The notes beneath the pieces are model-generated. The model saw only the letters and a program-made list of their open reading frames with translations, was not told where the DNA came from and searched no databases. This document shows positions 24,823 to 32,934 of a stretch of DNA of 64,000 bases, piece by piece (within the stretch, counting starts at the first letter, position 1; the number at the start of each line of letters is the position of its first letter). This DNA comes from Thalassotalea fonticola (GTDB taxonomy: Bacteria > Pseudomonadota > Gammaproteobacteria > Enterobacterales > Alteromonadaceae). The stretch is taken from positions 1 through 64,000 of the forward strand of contig NZ_CP136600.1 in assembly GCF_032911225.1 (NCBI RefSeq), written 5' to 3'. Made by a program: the position numbers and the translations under genes.

Positions 24823-25177
24823 GACTATTCTCCTTGGTTTCAGCAACATTGTTTAACTTAATAGCGGGTGAGGCTTGGAACAATGAAGTATCGAGATCAG
24901 TTATAGGTGCTTCAAATTCATCAAAACCGCTTAACTTATTGGCATTAATATTATCTATTAACCGCTTAATATCTTCGACTTTCCATGCAGTGGTATTCGG
25001 TCCAAGTTTTACTGGTTTAGGGTAACGACCTTGTTTTATACCTAGCCACCAACTGCTCTTGCCAATTGGAAAAATAGCAGGAATAGGTGGGATTGCGTTT
25101 TGATCGCCAAGTATTTGTGTAATTCGTAAATAGCCGTAATTTGGCAGCTGATTTGTAACTGTAGTTCTAGTTTTCAT
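24815..25177 (-). CDS. AlpA-family regulator/excisionase
   Basis: The 120-aa protein matches the AlpA pattern: YLRITQILGD, then IPAIFPIGKSSWWLGIKQGRYPKPVKLG and AWKVEDIKRLIDNI, a winged MerR-like helix-turn-helix that in P4-type elements activates excision and represses or activates early genes. It has a longer C-terminal tail than short AlpA proteins. A 19-bp dyad (25192-25210) lies 14 bases before the start codon and is a likely operator. It is translationally coupled to the replicase. Confidence 0.88.
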   Translation of the reverse strand: MKTRTTVTNQLPNYGYLRITQILGDQNAIPPIPAIFPIGKSSWWLGIKQGRYPKPVKLGPNTTAWKVEDIKRLIDNINANKLSGFDEFEAPITDLDTSLFQASPAIKLNNVAETKENSHE

Positions 25178-25191
25178 AATAGCCTCTTAGG

Positions 25192-25210
25192 TTTAACCGT
25201 TATGGTTAAA
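25192..25210. promoter_or_regulatory. Dyad operator before the AlpA-like gene
   Basis: TTTAACC and GGTTAAA are inverted around GTTAT in the gap before the AlpA-like gene. Size and position fit an autoregulatory site or the binding site of an island repressor. Nothing else supports a specific protein. Confidence 0.45.
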
Positions 25211-25271
25211 AGTAATTTACCTAGGTAGATGGCATTGGCTGGGTACTTATATAACCGAAAAAATTTCCTAT

Positions 25272-25946
25272 TTAAGTAACAACAGGTTTTGACTGTGTAG
25301 TTGTTAAACCATTACTAGCTTCAGTCTTGCACTTTAAAGCTCGTTTAAGTAACTTAGCGTTTGAAGATACCTCACAGTCAGTTAGGAGCTCTTTAATGAT
25401 TGTTACTATGGAGTCATATAAACCATTTGGTGTCGACGTTGGTTCTGAGTCAGTGAAATTGCTAATTGCTTCGCGGATATCAACGGCTAAAAATATTAAT
25501 GAATCTTGTTTTAGTCGACCTTTACCATATCGTTTTACAACATCATATTTGTAATCGACCAATTTTTTGTGAAGATTAATTTCATATTGGACGTCGTCTT
25601 TTAAATTGAGGTCGACAGATAGAGCTGAATTTTTTTGTAGTTGTTGAAGAGATCTAATTCCTTCTTCAATACTTGATATTGCTTTATTTAGAAGATTTTG
25701 CTGGTTAGATGGTTTACTTTCTTCCTCAAAGTTTTTGAATGCTAAGTAGTCCGATACTGCTTTACTTAGAGCATTATTGAACTTAGTTTTATTGCTAATG
25801 TTTATATTTAACGAATCACATTGGCAAATTATTTGAGCTAAAATGTCTGCAGGTATCTCTGGAAAGTAATGTTTTTGCTGTTCAGCTGGCATTTCATGCC
25901 AAGCAACCGGGTATGTAACACCAACAGCATTCCATGGTTTTGTCAT
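25272..25946 (-). CDS. Hypothetical protein between integrase and AlpA
   Basis: The 224-aa protein starts MTKPWNAVGVTYPVAWHEMP and is otherwise mostly helical, with heptad-like stretches (LLNKAISSIEEGIRSLQQLQ) and charged helices. No enzymatic motif is seen and I do not recognise the family. It lies 9 bases downstream of the integrase stop and in the same direction, so it is in the same operon. Its position between integrase and excisionase makes a role in integration, excision or immunity possible; that is a guess from context. Confidence 0.65.
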   Translation of the reverse strand: MTKPWNAVGVTYPVAWHEMPAEQQKHYFPEIPADILAQIICQCDSLNINISNKTKFNNALSKAVSDYLAFKNFEEESKPSNQQNLLNKAISSIEEGIRSLQQLQKNSALSVDLNLKDDVQYEINLHKKLVDYKYDVVKRYGKGRLKQDSLIFLAVDIREAISNFTDSEPTSTPNGLYDSIVTIIKELLTDCEVSSNAKLLKRALKCKTEASNGLTTTQSKPVVT

Positions 25947-25955
25947 TATTTACCC

Positions 25956-27203
25956 TCAATTAAATAAACTTAAAGTTTTTCCACACGATATGTTCATATT
26001 ACCTTCGCTACAATGCTCAATATGGTTGCTCCACCACTGCATCATTTTACGTCGTTGATCTAGATATTGAGCTCGGTTGTAGGCAGAACGCACTTCATTT
26101 CGATCAATATGGGCTAATGCTGATTCAATGACGTCAAAAGGAAATTCATTTTCATTTAAAGTTGTGCTAGCTATCGATCGCAACCCGTGTGCTACCAATT
26201 TACCCGCATACCCCATTCTCTTGATGGCCATATTTACAGATTGATTATTCGCTGATCTTCTTGGGTTTACGCTATTTGGAAAGATATGTTCTCGTTTACC
26301 ACTTATTTGTTTCATCGTCTCAAGCAAGTGAAGTAATTGGTGTGATAAAGGTACAACGTGAGCACGTTTATTCTTCATTCGTTTGCCTGGAATATGCCAT
26401 TCTTTAGTATCAAATTTTATTTCATCCCATCGCGCACCCGCTGCTTCGCTTGGTCTTACCATAGTATGAAGCTGCCATAGGATCATTTGGTAAGTAATTG
26501 GCTTAATACTGGCTGATTTTAAATCAGTCATAAATTTAGGAAGTTCATCAGGAGTAATTGTTGGTAGGTGTTTCTTCTTAGGCTTTTCGAACGCAGCATT
26601 TATACCTGTTAAAGGATTAGCATGAATAACACCAGTATTAACTGCAAAGGTCATGACTTCGTTTAGCCTTTGGCATACCCTTTTAATGGTCTCAAACTGT
26701 GGTTTTTTGAGTTTACTTAGTGGCCTTAAAGCTTCAATTGTCAACGGGGCTGTCACCTGCGATATAGGATAATTACCTAATTTAGGAAAAACATGAAGCT
26801 TAAAAGACCGCCATACGTCGTCGGCATAGTCGGGCGTTATTCTCGTTTTCTTTATTACGAACCAATTGTAGGCAATAATTTCTAGGGTATTTTTGAACTT
26901 TTGTTGTTGGCTCTGTTGAAGTTTGTTTCTGTACTGTAGTGGGTCAATCTCGGTAGCTATTAGTTTTCGAGCCTCATCACGTTTTTTTCTTGCATCGGCT
27001 AGAGAAACTTCGGGCCAAGATCCAAAACTTATCATAGCTCGTTTCTTAGTAATTGGTTGTGTATAGCGGAATCGCCACAGTTTAGAACCATTTACTTTGA
27101 CAATTATTGCAAGCCCACCACCGTCAAAAAGGGTCATGTCTTTAAGTACTGCCTTTGCATTCTTTATCTGGGTTGCATTTAGTGGTGTAGTAACTTTAGC
27201 CAT
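25956..27203 (-). CDS. int: Island integrase (tyrosine recombinase, P4/DUF4102 type)
   Basis: ATG 27203 (415 aa) is preferred to 27260 because the extra N-terminal residues are atypical and AAAGGT lies upstream. An Arm DNA-binding domain (DUF4102: NATQIKNAK, LFDGGGLAIIV, GSWPEVSLADARKKRDEA) is followed by a core-binding helix region and the catalytic domain with Arg (MVRPSEAAGARW), HGLRSIASTT (His-x-x-Arg), ALAH and Tyr (SAYNRAQYLDQRRKMMQWW). All five active-site residues appear present. It sits with its start 190 bases from the attachment core in ssrA, as expected for a tmRNA-specific integrase. Repeats of GTATACC overlap its promoter. Confidence 0.93.
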   Translation of the reverse strand: MAKVTTPLNATQIKNAKAVLKDMTLFDGGGLAIIVKVNGSKLWRFRYTQPITKKRAMISFGSWPEVSLADARKKRDEARKLIATEIDPLQYRNKLQQSQQQKFKNTLEIIAYNWFVIKKTRITPDYADDVWRSFKLHVFPKLGNYPISQVTAPLTIEALRPLSKLKKPQFETIKRVCQRLNEVMTFAVNTGVIHANPLTGINAAFEKPKKKHLPTITPDELPKFMTDLKSASIKPITYQMILWQLHTMVRPSEAAGARWDEIKFDTKEWHIPGKRMKNKRAHVVPLSHQLLHLLETMKQISGKREHIFPNSVNPRRSANNQSVNMAIKRMGYAGKLVAHGLRSIASTTLNENEFPFDVIESALAHIDRNEVRSAYNRAQYLDQRRKMMQWWSNHIEHCSEGNMNISCGKTLSLFN

Positions 27204-27207
27204 TTTT

Positions 27208-27255
27208 GGTATACCTTTACTGTTTAATATATAAACGTATACCAATAAGTATACC
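27208..27255. promoter_or_regulatory. GTATACC repeats before the integrase gene
   Basis: GGTATACC (27208-27215) lies just ahead of the integrase ATG, and GTATACCAATAAGTATACC (27237-27255) lies over the promoter region. The same core occurs in the island left-end repeats (1024 and 7473). They may be arm-type sites bound by the integrase, which would also let it repress its own gene. Confidence 0.55.
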
Positions 27256-27351
27256 TTCAATATTTGTATATGTATGGATGGTATTAGATAAGGTTAGATT
27301 ATAAGTGACTGATTTGCAAATATAAATTATAACTATAGTTATATTTCAGAC

Positions 27352-27378
27352 GAAAAAAAAGAGCTCAGGAAAGCTCTT
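27352..27378 (-). terminator. New ssrA terminator supplied by the island
   Basis: AAGAGCT (27359-27365) and AGCTCTT (27372-27378) form a stem with a 6-base loop, followed on the minus strand by eight or nine T. It lies 12 bases after the 3' end of tmRNA, inside the island. It replaces the original terminator at 880-918. Confidence 0.85.
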
Positions 27379-27389
27379 ATTCTCTAAAT

Positions 27390-27740
27390 TGGTGGAGCGG
27401 GGGGGATTTGAACCCCCGTCCGAAAAACCTACATCCTCGGTACTACATGCTTAGTCGTTTATTTATTTAACCAATCGGACGTCAAACGACAGACTTCCTC
27501 ATGGTGAGTCTGATACTGTTTCGCGGTTCACCGTCAGACGCAGTTCCCTCGCTAACCTATTTGGGGTGACCATCGATCCTCTAAACAACAGGTAAATTTA
27601 CGAGGGGATGGCTAGCCTTAAGCGGCTAGTGCGAACGTTTCGTCGTTAGCAATTATAGTTTTGCGGCTTTTTACCAGGCCAACCGCCCCTGGGCATGCAC
27701 CTTGGGTTTCGTGAATCCCGTCGAATCCTGAATCCGCCCC
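27390..27740 (-). ncRNA. ssrA: tmRNA (ssrA)
   Basis: On the minus strand the RNA begins GGGGCGGATTCAGGATTCGACGGG-like sequence at 27740 and ends with the T-arm GGGGGTTCAAATCCCCC and CCA at 27390. The internal reading frame (27650-27618) encodes the proteolysis tag ANDETFALAA, starting with the resume codon GCT and ending TAA. tmRNA with SmpB frees stalled ribosomes and tags the unfinished protein. The gene is complete despite the island insertion at its 3' end, and smpB lies 0.8 kb away. Confidence 0.97.
27391..27412. repeat. Right attachment site within ssrA
   Basis: GGTGGAGCGGGGGGGATTTGAA is the complement of the 3' T-arm, acceptor stem and CC of tmRNA. It matches the left site 949-969. 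Because the island carries this sequence, ssrA stays intact after integration. Confidence 0.88.
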
Positions 27741-27967
27741 AAAGGTTCTATCTGTTTACGAAATAACATAATAGAATGGCTATTGTATCGCGTATTTAGT
27801 GAATAAACAACGCGAGCATTAAATGTACAAAAATTGTCTTAACATTAGACTTTTAATTGCTATTCACTATAAAAATCTTATATTATTGTTCAATTGCTAC
27901 ACTCATTAGACCAGTTCTGTTAATGTAAGTTCTGGTCCAATTAATTAGAATTGTTATAGGGTTATAC

Positions 27968-28435
27968 ATGGCACAGCCGAAATTGTTAGAAATATATAAT
28001 AAATGGCACAAATATTCGTTTGGTAATCGCTTGTTTTCTTGGTTCTTTGCTCGTTGGGCACCGTACTTTCAAACGATCAAACCATACGTTGTTGAACTTC
28101 GCCCTGGTTATTGTGAAGTCTTGATTAAAAAACGTAAGATAGTAGAAAACCATATAGGTACAGTTCATGTTATTGCTATTTGCAATGGCTTAGAAATGGC
28201 GATGGGCGCAGTGTCTGAGGCTTCAATTCCTGCCCATCTTCGTTGGATCCCAAAAGGTATGAGCTTAGATTACACCGCCAAAGCTGGAACTGATATCCGC
28301 TGTGTAGCCGATTTAGCAGACTTAGTTTGGGATGAAGGAGACTTTTTAGTACCGGTTACCGCTTATGATGCGAATAATGTGGTTGTGGTCACAGGAACTA
28401 TTAAATTATGGGTGAGCAAAAAGCCGAATAAATAA
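27968..28435 (+). CDS. DUF4442 hotdog-fold (acyl-CoA thioesterase-like) protein
   Basis: The 155-aa protein has the DUF4442 layout: a helical start (LLEIYNKWHKYSFGNRLFSWFFARWAPYF), then the hotdog helix and strands with GTVHVIAICNGLEMAMGAVSE near residues 61-81, and a C-terminal strand region. Related hotdog proteins hydrolyse acyl-CoA thioesters; the substrate is unknown. It stands alone between ssrA and the convergent smpB, and a hairpin terminator follows 17 bases after the stop. Confidence 0.8.
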   Translation: MAQPKLLEIYNKWHKYSFGNRLFSWFFARWAPYFQTIKPYVVELRPGYCEVLIKKRKIVENHIGTVHVIAICNGLEMAMGAVSEASIPAHLRWIPKGMSLDYTAKAGTDIRCVADLADLVWDEGDFLVPVTAYDANNVVVVTGTIKLWVSKKPNK

Positions 28436-28451
28436 TCAATTGATGATAAAA

Positions 28452-28482
28452 GAACGCCTGCTTGTTTATGTAGCAGGCGTTC
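28452..28482. terminator. Shared terminator between DUF4442 gene and smpB
   Basis: GAACGCCTGCT (28452-28462) and AGCAGGCGTTC (28472-28482) form an 11-bp perfect stem. The minus-strand side is followed by TTTTAT. It lies between two convergent genes and probably works in both directions. Confidence 0.75.
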
Positions 28483-28544
28483 ATTTCAAAGATGCATTAG
28501 CTGAGTTTTCTATAGGGAGTATTGGCTAATTTAGAAAAACCCTA

Positions 28545-29024
28545 CTATTGAGATTTTTGCTTCATTAGTCGACCTTGATCAACTTTCCACTCTCTATCTT
28601 TAATATCGGCACGTTTATCGTGGGTTTTCTTACCCTTACCAAGACAGAACTCTAGTTTTACCCAGTTCTTTTTCCAATACATTGCGGTAGCAATTAATGA
28701 ATAACCTTGACGGTCAACTGCGCCGATCAAACGATCTAGCTCTCTGCGGTTTAATAACAATTTACGATCACGAGTTGGCTCGCAAATTACATGTGATGAT
28801 GCAGAAAGTAATGGGTGAATTTCAGCGCCAAGAAGGTATGCTTCTCGGTCTTTTATGAATACGTAACAATCGGAAATATTTACTTTTCCTTGGCGAATAC
28901 TTTTTAATTCCCAGCCTTGCAAACTCATGCCAGCTTCAAATTTATCCTCTAGGGCGTATTCATGCCTCGCTTTTTTGTTTAAAGCGATAGTGTTACTTGC
29001 TTGTTTAGGTTTTTTCTTTGCCAT
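28545..29024 (-). CDS. smpB: SsrA-binding protein SmpB
   Basis: The 159-aa protein is SmpB along its full length: NKKARHEY near the start, [19 protein letters not shown], the oligonucleotide-binding fold with [14 protein letters not shown], and the basic C-terminal tail [24 protein letters not shown] that reads into the ribosome mRNA channel. ATG 29024 is the conserved start (MAKKKPKQ); an upstream ATG at 29057 adds 11 atypical residues. It binds tmRNA and delivers it to stalled ribosomes. Confidence 0.97.
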   Translation of the reverse strand: MAKKKPKQASNTIALNKKARHEYALEDKFEAGMSLQGWELKSIRQGKVNISDCYVFIKDREAYLLGAEIHPLLSASSHVICEPTRDRKLLLNRRELDRLIGAVDRQGYSLIATAMYWKKNWVKLEFCLGKGKKTHDKRADIKDREWKVDQGRLMKQKSQ

Positions 29025-29195
29025 AATGGCGCCTATTATACGTAAGAATTCATACATTGATACTCATAGATTTAAATTTTTTGAGAAAAATAGATGAAAA
29101 ATAATTGCTTGATATGGTGAGCTTTTATTTTGCCTTTGTTATTATACCCAAGCATCTGATACCGAAATAATTATTGGTATTAATAGGGGAAGTAA

Positions 29196-29624
29196 ATGCC
29201 GGCAATAAATCGACATGCACTAGTTATGTATAGTGCTGAAGATATGTACAAATTAATTAATGATGTAGCTTCGTATCCCAAGTTTTTACCTGGGTGTAGT
29301 AACTCAAAACTTATTTCACAAACCGATGATAAAATGACCGCATCGTTATTAGTGTCAAAGGGAGGTGTACAGAAATGGTTTACCACCGAAAATACGTTAG
29401 AACAGAATAAAAAAATCAGTATGAATTTGAAAGACGGCCCTTTTAAAAAGTTAACTGGCTATTGGCTACTTACACCATTAAGTGATGAGGCCTGCAAAAT
29501 TGAGTTAGTGTTAGATTATGAATTTTCGAATAAACTGATAGAGATGGCTTTTGGCCGTATATTTGATAGTCTAACCAATAACATGGTATCTGCTTTTACT
29601 AGCAGAGCGAAAGAGGTTTATTAA
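29196..29624 (+). CDS. ratA: RatA-like START/SRPBCC protein
   Basis: The 142-aa protein fits the RatA/Coq10 START family: YSAEDMYKLINDVASYPKFLPGC near residue 12-34, then LKDGPFKKLTGYW near 84 and DYEFSN near 108. In E. coli the protein next to smpB is named RatA and was reported to inhibit 70S assembly; the related Coq10 binds ubiquinone. It is divergent from smpB and followed after 3 bases by the rnfH gene, the standard arrangement in gammaproteobacteria. Confidence 0.92.
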   Translation: MPAINRHALVMYSAEDMYKLINDVASYPKFLPGCSNSKLISQTDDKMTASLLVSKGGVQKWFTTENTLEQNKKISMNLKDGPFKKLTGYWLLTPLSDEACKIELVLDYEFSNKLIEMAFGRIFDSLTNNMVSAFTSRAKEVY

Positions 29625-29627
29625 CAA

Positions 29628-29981
29628 ATGTCGGTTGAACAAATTGCAATAGAGCTGGTTTATGGTTTGCCGAAAGAGCAAACATTATTATCGCTACAAA
29701 TAGACGCACAATCTACGGTTGAACAGGCAATTGTAGAATCAGGTATCTGTCAACAATATAAAGAAATAGATTTGGCCGTTAATAAGGTTGGTGTTTGGAA
29801 TAAAGCAGTAAAACTTGGGCAAATAGTAGAAGATGGCGACAGAATTGAAATATATCGCCCGCTTATTGCCGATCCAAAAGAAGTTCGTAAACGTAGAGCT
29901 GAAAAAGCAAAAGAAGAGGGCCGTGCCGATTTAGTTACCGGTGGTAGGGTTAACCCTCAACGTGCGAAAACAAAAGATTAA
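29628..29981 (+). CDS. rnfH: RnfH-family ubiquitin-fold protein
   Basis: The 117-aa protein begins with a ubiquitin-like (ThiS/MoaD-type) beta-grasp: IAIELVYGLPKEQTLLSLQI, GDRIEIYRPLIADPKEVRKRRAEKA. It lacks a C-terminal Gly-Gly. The basic Arg/Lys-rich tail is typical of RnfH (UPF0125). It follows ratA by three bases and is co-transcribed. Its cellular role is not settled. Confidence 0.92.
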   Translation: MSVEQIAIELVYGLPKEQTLLSLQIDAQSTVEQAIVESGICQQYKEIDLAVNKVGVWNKAVKLGQIVEDGDRIEIYRPLIADPKEVRKRRAEKAKEEGRADLVTGGRVNPQRAKTKD

Positions 29982-30001
29982 ATTTTAATCGTATAAATAG
30001 G

Positions 30002-30388
30002 TTAAAAGAATAACTTAGCAAGTCTGGTAGTTCGACATTCTTGCTCAACAGTGCCCTTATCTTCGTCATTAAATATACCGTCTACTACAGCCACGAAATA
30101 TTGAATTTTGTCCTGAACTTGCATAGCCATAGCAAAAACACTATTCGCTGGTTTTACTGAATGTGATCTATATGAAGAAAAATTATTTACCACTACCAGC
30201 TGCGCTAAAGGCTTATTCATAATTGCATCGTAAGCATTAAAGTAATTACCTGTTACGGTTGTTATGTTTACGTGCATATCTTTAGTGAAGTTTACTTTAC
30301 TGTCTTCTAGAGCCTGAGCAGACACAGGTAATCCGATACCTATTATTACTGCCAGTAAAAAACTTTTAATGTTTATATTCGTCTTCAT
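30002..30388 (-). CDS. Exported hypothetical protein
   Basis: From ATG 30388 the 128-aa product has a signal peptide (MKTNINIKSFLLAVIIGIG, cleavage likely after SAQA). The mature part is a small mixed domain with FTKDMHVNITTVTGNY and a single Cys near the C-terminus. It occupies the place where bamE sits in enteric bacteria but shows no BamE features, so it is not called that. No family is recognised. Confidence 0.65.
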   Translation of the reverse strand: MKTNINIKSFLLAVIIGIGLPVSAQALEDSKVNFTKDMHVNITTVTGNYFNAYDAIMNKPLAQLVVVNNFSSYRSHSVKPANSVFAMAMQVQDKIQYFVAVVDGIFNDEDKGTVEQECRTTRLAKLFF

Positions 30389-30635
30389 AGTTCTCACCCC
30401 TTTGAGCCACATCTGAATTAGAAAGTTAATATGTTTTTGCTTAGCTTAACTTATGTTAACAAAATGTTAAAAGCTAGAGCTAATAGACAAACTGCATGAT
30501 TTATAAGATGAACGGATATATTGACAAAAAATTTCATTGCGTCAGGTATTTTTACATATATCTTACTCAATGAATAAAATTTTTAAATTTAATTTATTCA
30601 TTGGGAAATAGTTATTTGATTTTACTACCTTATTT

Positions 30636-30664
30636 TTTAGTAGTTCAAATTTTGAACTACTAAA
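30636..30664. promoter_or_regulatory. Near-perfect 29-base palindrome
   Basis: TTTAGTAGTTCAAA and TTTGAACTACTAAA are exact inverted arms around a single T. The symmetry without a T-run at either end fits a protein operator better than a terminator. It lies about 100 bases from the end of the lysR gene, downstream of it, so it would not be that regulator's own promoter. Confidence 0.45.
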
Positions 30665-30720
30665 TACCTCGTCATAATTAGTTTTATAATGTATGGGGTA
30701 CCGAAAATGAAAACGTTATT

Positions 30721-30744
30721 AAAGCCAACTTAGTTATTGGCTTT
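30721..30744. terminator. Terminator after the LysR gene
   Basis: AAAGCCAA (30721-30728) and TTGGCTTT (30737-30744) form an 8-bp stem. On the plus strand it is followed by TCTGTTT, on the minus strand by AATAACG. It lies 25 bases after the lysR stop. Confidence 0.6.
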
Positions 30745-30768
30745 TCTGTTTAGTAGTCAAAAAACTTT

Positions 30769-31707
30769 CTAACATTCTTTCGCAGCTTCATCTACTAAGT
30801 GTCTAAACCAAATATGGCTAGGTTCATGGTGCAGTAGTGGTGACCAAATCATTTTTAATTCTATGTCAGGAATATCAAATGGTGTGTCTAATATGGCATA
30901 GCCCGGATCGTTACTATGGATCATTGCTGCTTTTTTGGGTAGGGTAGCAATAATTTGATCGTCATGAGCCAGTTGCATAGCAACATGATAATTACGAGTA
31001 AATATCTTTATATCACGTTGTTTGCCTATATTCGCTAATGCTTCATCTACCCAGCCTAGCTTCTGTACGTCTTTAGGATTCATTCCTAAACCAACACCAA
31101 AACCTGTTTTAGATACCCAAACATGTTTACTGGCCAGATAACTATTTAAATCAAAATTTTCTAATATAGGATTTGAACTTCTAGTTAAGCAAGAAAAGCC
31201 ATCACTCCATAATACTTTTTGATGAAACGATTGTGGCAGTTGATCAAATAAATTAATCGCCATATCAATTTTACCATCTTCAACGTCATGAAACGTTACA
31301 TCGCTTGGTGTCATAATATCTATGGTGATGTTAGGTGCTATTTTATTAATATGTTCTAAAAGTTTAGGAAGTAGGGTAGAAGCTGCATAATCACTGGCCA
31401 TTAATCTAAAAACACGAGTGCTACTTAATGGCTCAAAATCTTCGACTGTTTGTAACGCTTCTTTGGTTTCTAAGAGAATTTTTCGAATTTTTGGGGCTAA
31501 AGCGCTAGCCCTTTCAGTTGCTACCATGCCATCAGATGTGCGCACAAGAACAGGATCGCTTAACAAATTTCTAAGCCTTTTTAAGCTATTACTCATTGCT
31601 GGTTGAGTGATACCTAAGTGGTTCGCTGCTCTGGTTACATTTTTTTCACGCAAGAGTACATCAAAAGCGACGAGTAAGTTTAGATCTATTTTTGTTATAT
31701 TCATCAA
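30769..31707 (-). CDS. LysR-family transcriptional regulator (NodD/LeuO-like)
   Basis: The 312-aa protein has the LysR winged HTH at its start (LNLLVAFDVLLREKNVTRAANHLGITQPAMSNSLKRLR) with the PVLVRTSDGM motif of the NodD/LeuO subgroup, followed by two periplasmic-binding-like effector subdomains (FRLMASDYA ... DMAINLFDQLP). The regulated genes and the effector are unknown. It is transcribed alone; the start is Met-Met, so ATG 31707 or 31704. A terminator of the DUF481 gene lies upstream. Confidence 0.92.
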   Translation of the reverse strand: MMNITKIDLNLLVAFDVLLREKNVTRAANHLGITQPAMSNSLKRLRNLLSDPVLVRTSDGMVATERASALAPKIRKILLETKEALQTVEDFEPLSSTRVFRLMASDYAASTLLPKLLEHINKIAPNITIDIMTPSDVTFHDVEDGKIDMAINLFDQLPQSFHQKVLWSDGFSCLTRSSNPILENFDLNSYLASKHVWVSKTGFGVGLGMNPKDVQKLGWVDEALANIGKQRDIKIFTRNYHVAMQLAHDDQIIATLPKKAAMIHSNDPGYAILDTPFDIPDIELKMIWSPLLHHEPSHIWFRHLVDEAAKEC

Positions 31708-31811
31708 ATTAATACATGAGGGAAAAGTATAAATTACATGAATTGTTATATTTATACCAGAGGTTTAGGGAGTGATTGCTTAATTAAAGTGAATTTTTAT
31801 AGGTGATTTGA

Positions 31812-31831
31812 AAGCCCGACTTCACGGGCTT
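31812..31831 (-). terminator. Terminator of the DUF481 gene
   Basis: AAGCCCG (31812-31818) and CGGGCTT (31825-31831) form a short stem with a 6-base loop followed on the minus strand by TCAAAT. T-run is weak. Confidence 0.5.
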
Positions 31832-31850
31832 ATTAAGTAACCTAGAGCAA

Positions 31851-32756
31851 TTAAATACTGTATACCAGAGTAAGAGATGTTTCAGTGCGCGTATTTGAAA
31901 TATCATTTTCAACTTCGGTATTATGATCCACACTAAAGGCAAACTTTAATGCTAATGATTCAATTAGTTTGGTAGTAATCGAGCTTTCTGAGCGATACTT
32001 ACTATTTTCACCAGCTTTGGGAGCATACTCAGCCGAGAACATTTGCTTGAACTGCATGGTTTCAAAAAAACTTCTCTCATAAGTTGCAGCAGCACGAATG
32101 ATTATAGATTTTTCAGTTTTGTTATTGTGCTCATCTGTTTCTGCAATTTCATCAACTTTAAAACCCGGCCCCATTTCCGCATCAAAAAATGCAGCGTCTG
32201 ACTCAAACCAACGACGACCCCAACCTGCGGCTATTGAGCTCTGATAGTCGAAACCGTTAAATCGATCTGTTTTATATGAGCCAAATCCGAATAGATAGTT
32301 CTTGCCACCTTCTTCTAAGGTGTAGTTGCTTTGTAAAGATGTTCCCCATTTTTGATCAGTAGTTACATAATCTTTACTACCATCATCGTCTTCTTTTTCA
32401 GACTTACGACCAAAAAATTCCATTTTCCAATTAGTTCGCATTTTACCAATTTCATGTTTTAAATCAGACTTTACAATACCAATTGCATAATCGTTATCAC
32501 CGGTATTGAAAAATGCCCCAACTTCAACAGCACCGCTAATTGTAGACGGGGTGATATCACATTCAGGAAACCCGATGAACTCTTCAGGTGGTACTTCATC
32601 AGTAAAGTGATAACAGTCAGGTTTGTCTTCTTCATATAAAGAAGAAACAATAGCGTCTATCGCTTCTGCATTGCTAGATTGAGTTGTTAAGTCATCTTGA
32701 GCAATAACAGAGAATGTAGCACTTGTAAGGAACGAAAGGGTTAGCAATTTTTTCAT
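31851..32756 (-). CDS. DUF481-family outer membrane protein
   Basis: The 301-aa protein has a signal peptide (MKKLLTLSFLTSATFSVIAQ), an acidic linker and then a beta-barrel-like repeat pattern typical of DUF481 (YdiY-like) proteins: alternating residues, SAEYAP, and a C-terminal TSLTLVYSI strand ending in a hydrophobic residue. YdiY is salt-induced in E. coli; function is not known. It contains an unusual acidic loop with KEDDDGSKDYV. It precedes the lysR gene on the same strand with its own terminator. Confidence 0.82.
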   Translation of the reverse strand: MKKLLTLSFLTSATFSVIAQDDLTTQSSNAEAIDAIVSSLYEEDKPDCYHFTDEVPPEEFIGFPECDITPSTISGAVEVGAFFNTGDNDYAIGIVKSDLKHEIGKMRTNWKMEFFGRKSEKEDDDGSKDYVTTDQKWGTSLQSNYTLEEGGKNYLFGFGSYKTDRFNGFDYQSSIAAGWGRRWFESDAAFFDAEMGPGFKVDEIAETDEHNNKTEKSIIIRAAATYERSFFETMQFKQMFSAEYAPKAGENSKYRSESSITTKLIESLALKFAFSVDHNTEVENDISNTRTETSLTLVYSI

Positions 32757-32884
32757 TTTATAATAAATAGAGCTTTTTAACTCTATTCTTTCTTTAGGTT
32801 ATTATTGTGATCAACATATTAGCGAAAGCATTATAACGAAGTTAACAAAGCAGACCAGTATTTTTCATTATAAATGACAACAAA

Positions 32885-32904
32885 AAAGGGCTCGAAAGCC
32901 CTTT
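32885..32904 (-). terminator. Terminator of the tkt-epd-pgk-fba genes
   Basis: AAAGGGCT (32885-32892) and AGCCCTTT (32897-32904) with a 4-base loop; on the minus strand it is followed by six T. It lies 30 bases after the fba stop. Confidence 0.8.
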
Positions 32905-32934
32905 AATAACGATAAGTTAAGGTAACTATCTGAT

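Larger units (their letters stand above)
949..27412. mobile_element. Genomic island integrated in ssrA (P4-like satellite/IME with defence cargo)
   Basis: Both ends carry the 3' end of the tmRNA gene. The right copy (27391-27412) is part of the intact ssrA gene; the left copy (949-969) stands alone. The two share GCGGGGGGGATTTGAA exactly, preceded by GGTGG in both with one extra A in the right copy. An integrase gene starts 190 bases inside the right end. Contents from the right: integrase, unknown protein, AlpA-like regulator, Prim-Pol/SF3 replicase, NYN protein, integron cassette array with a Gabija-like pair, then a decayed second module with a retron. No virion or conjugation genes are seen, so the element would need a helper or conjugative element to move. 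tmRNA genes are well-known integration targets. Confidence 0.9.
30389..30768. other. Intergenic region with a long palindrome and a bidirectional terminator
   Basis: No gene is supported in 380 bases. It contains a 14-bp-arm palindrome (30636-30664) and a terminator (30720-30745), listed separately. A nine-codon frame (ATG at about 30707) lies between them and could belong to a short transcript or be chance. Confidence 0.5.

Noticed and set aside
30002..30388. bamE (smpA), expected near smpB-ratA-rnfH
   Set aside because: Signal peptide is not a lipoprotein type and none of the BamE motifs is present.
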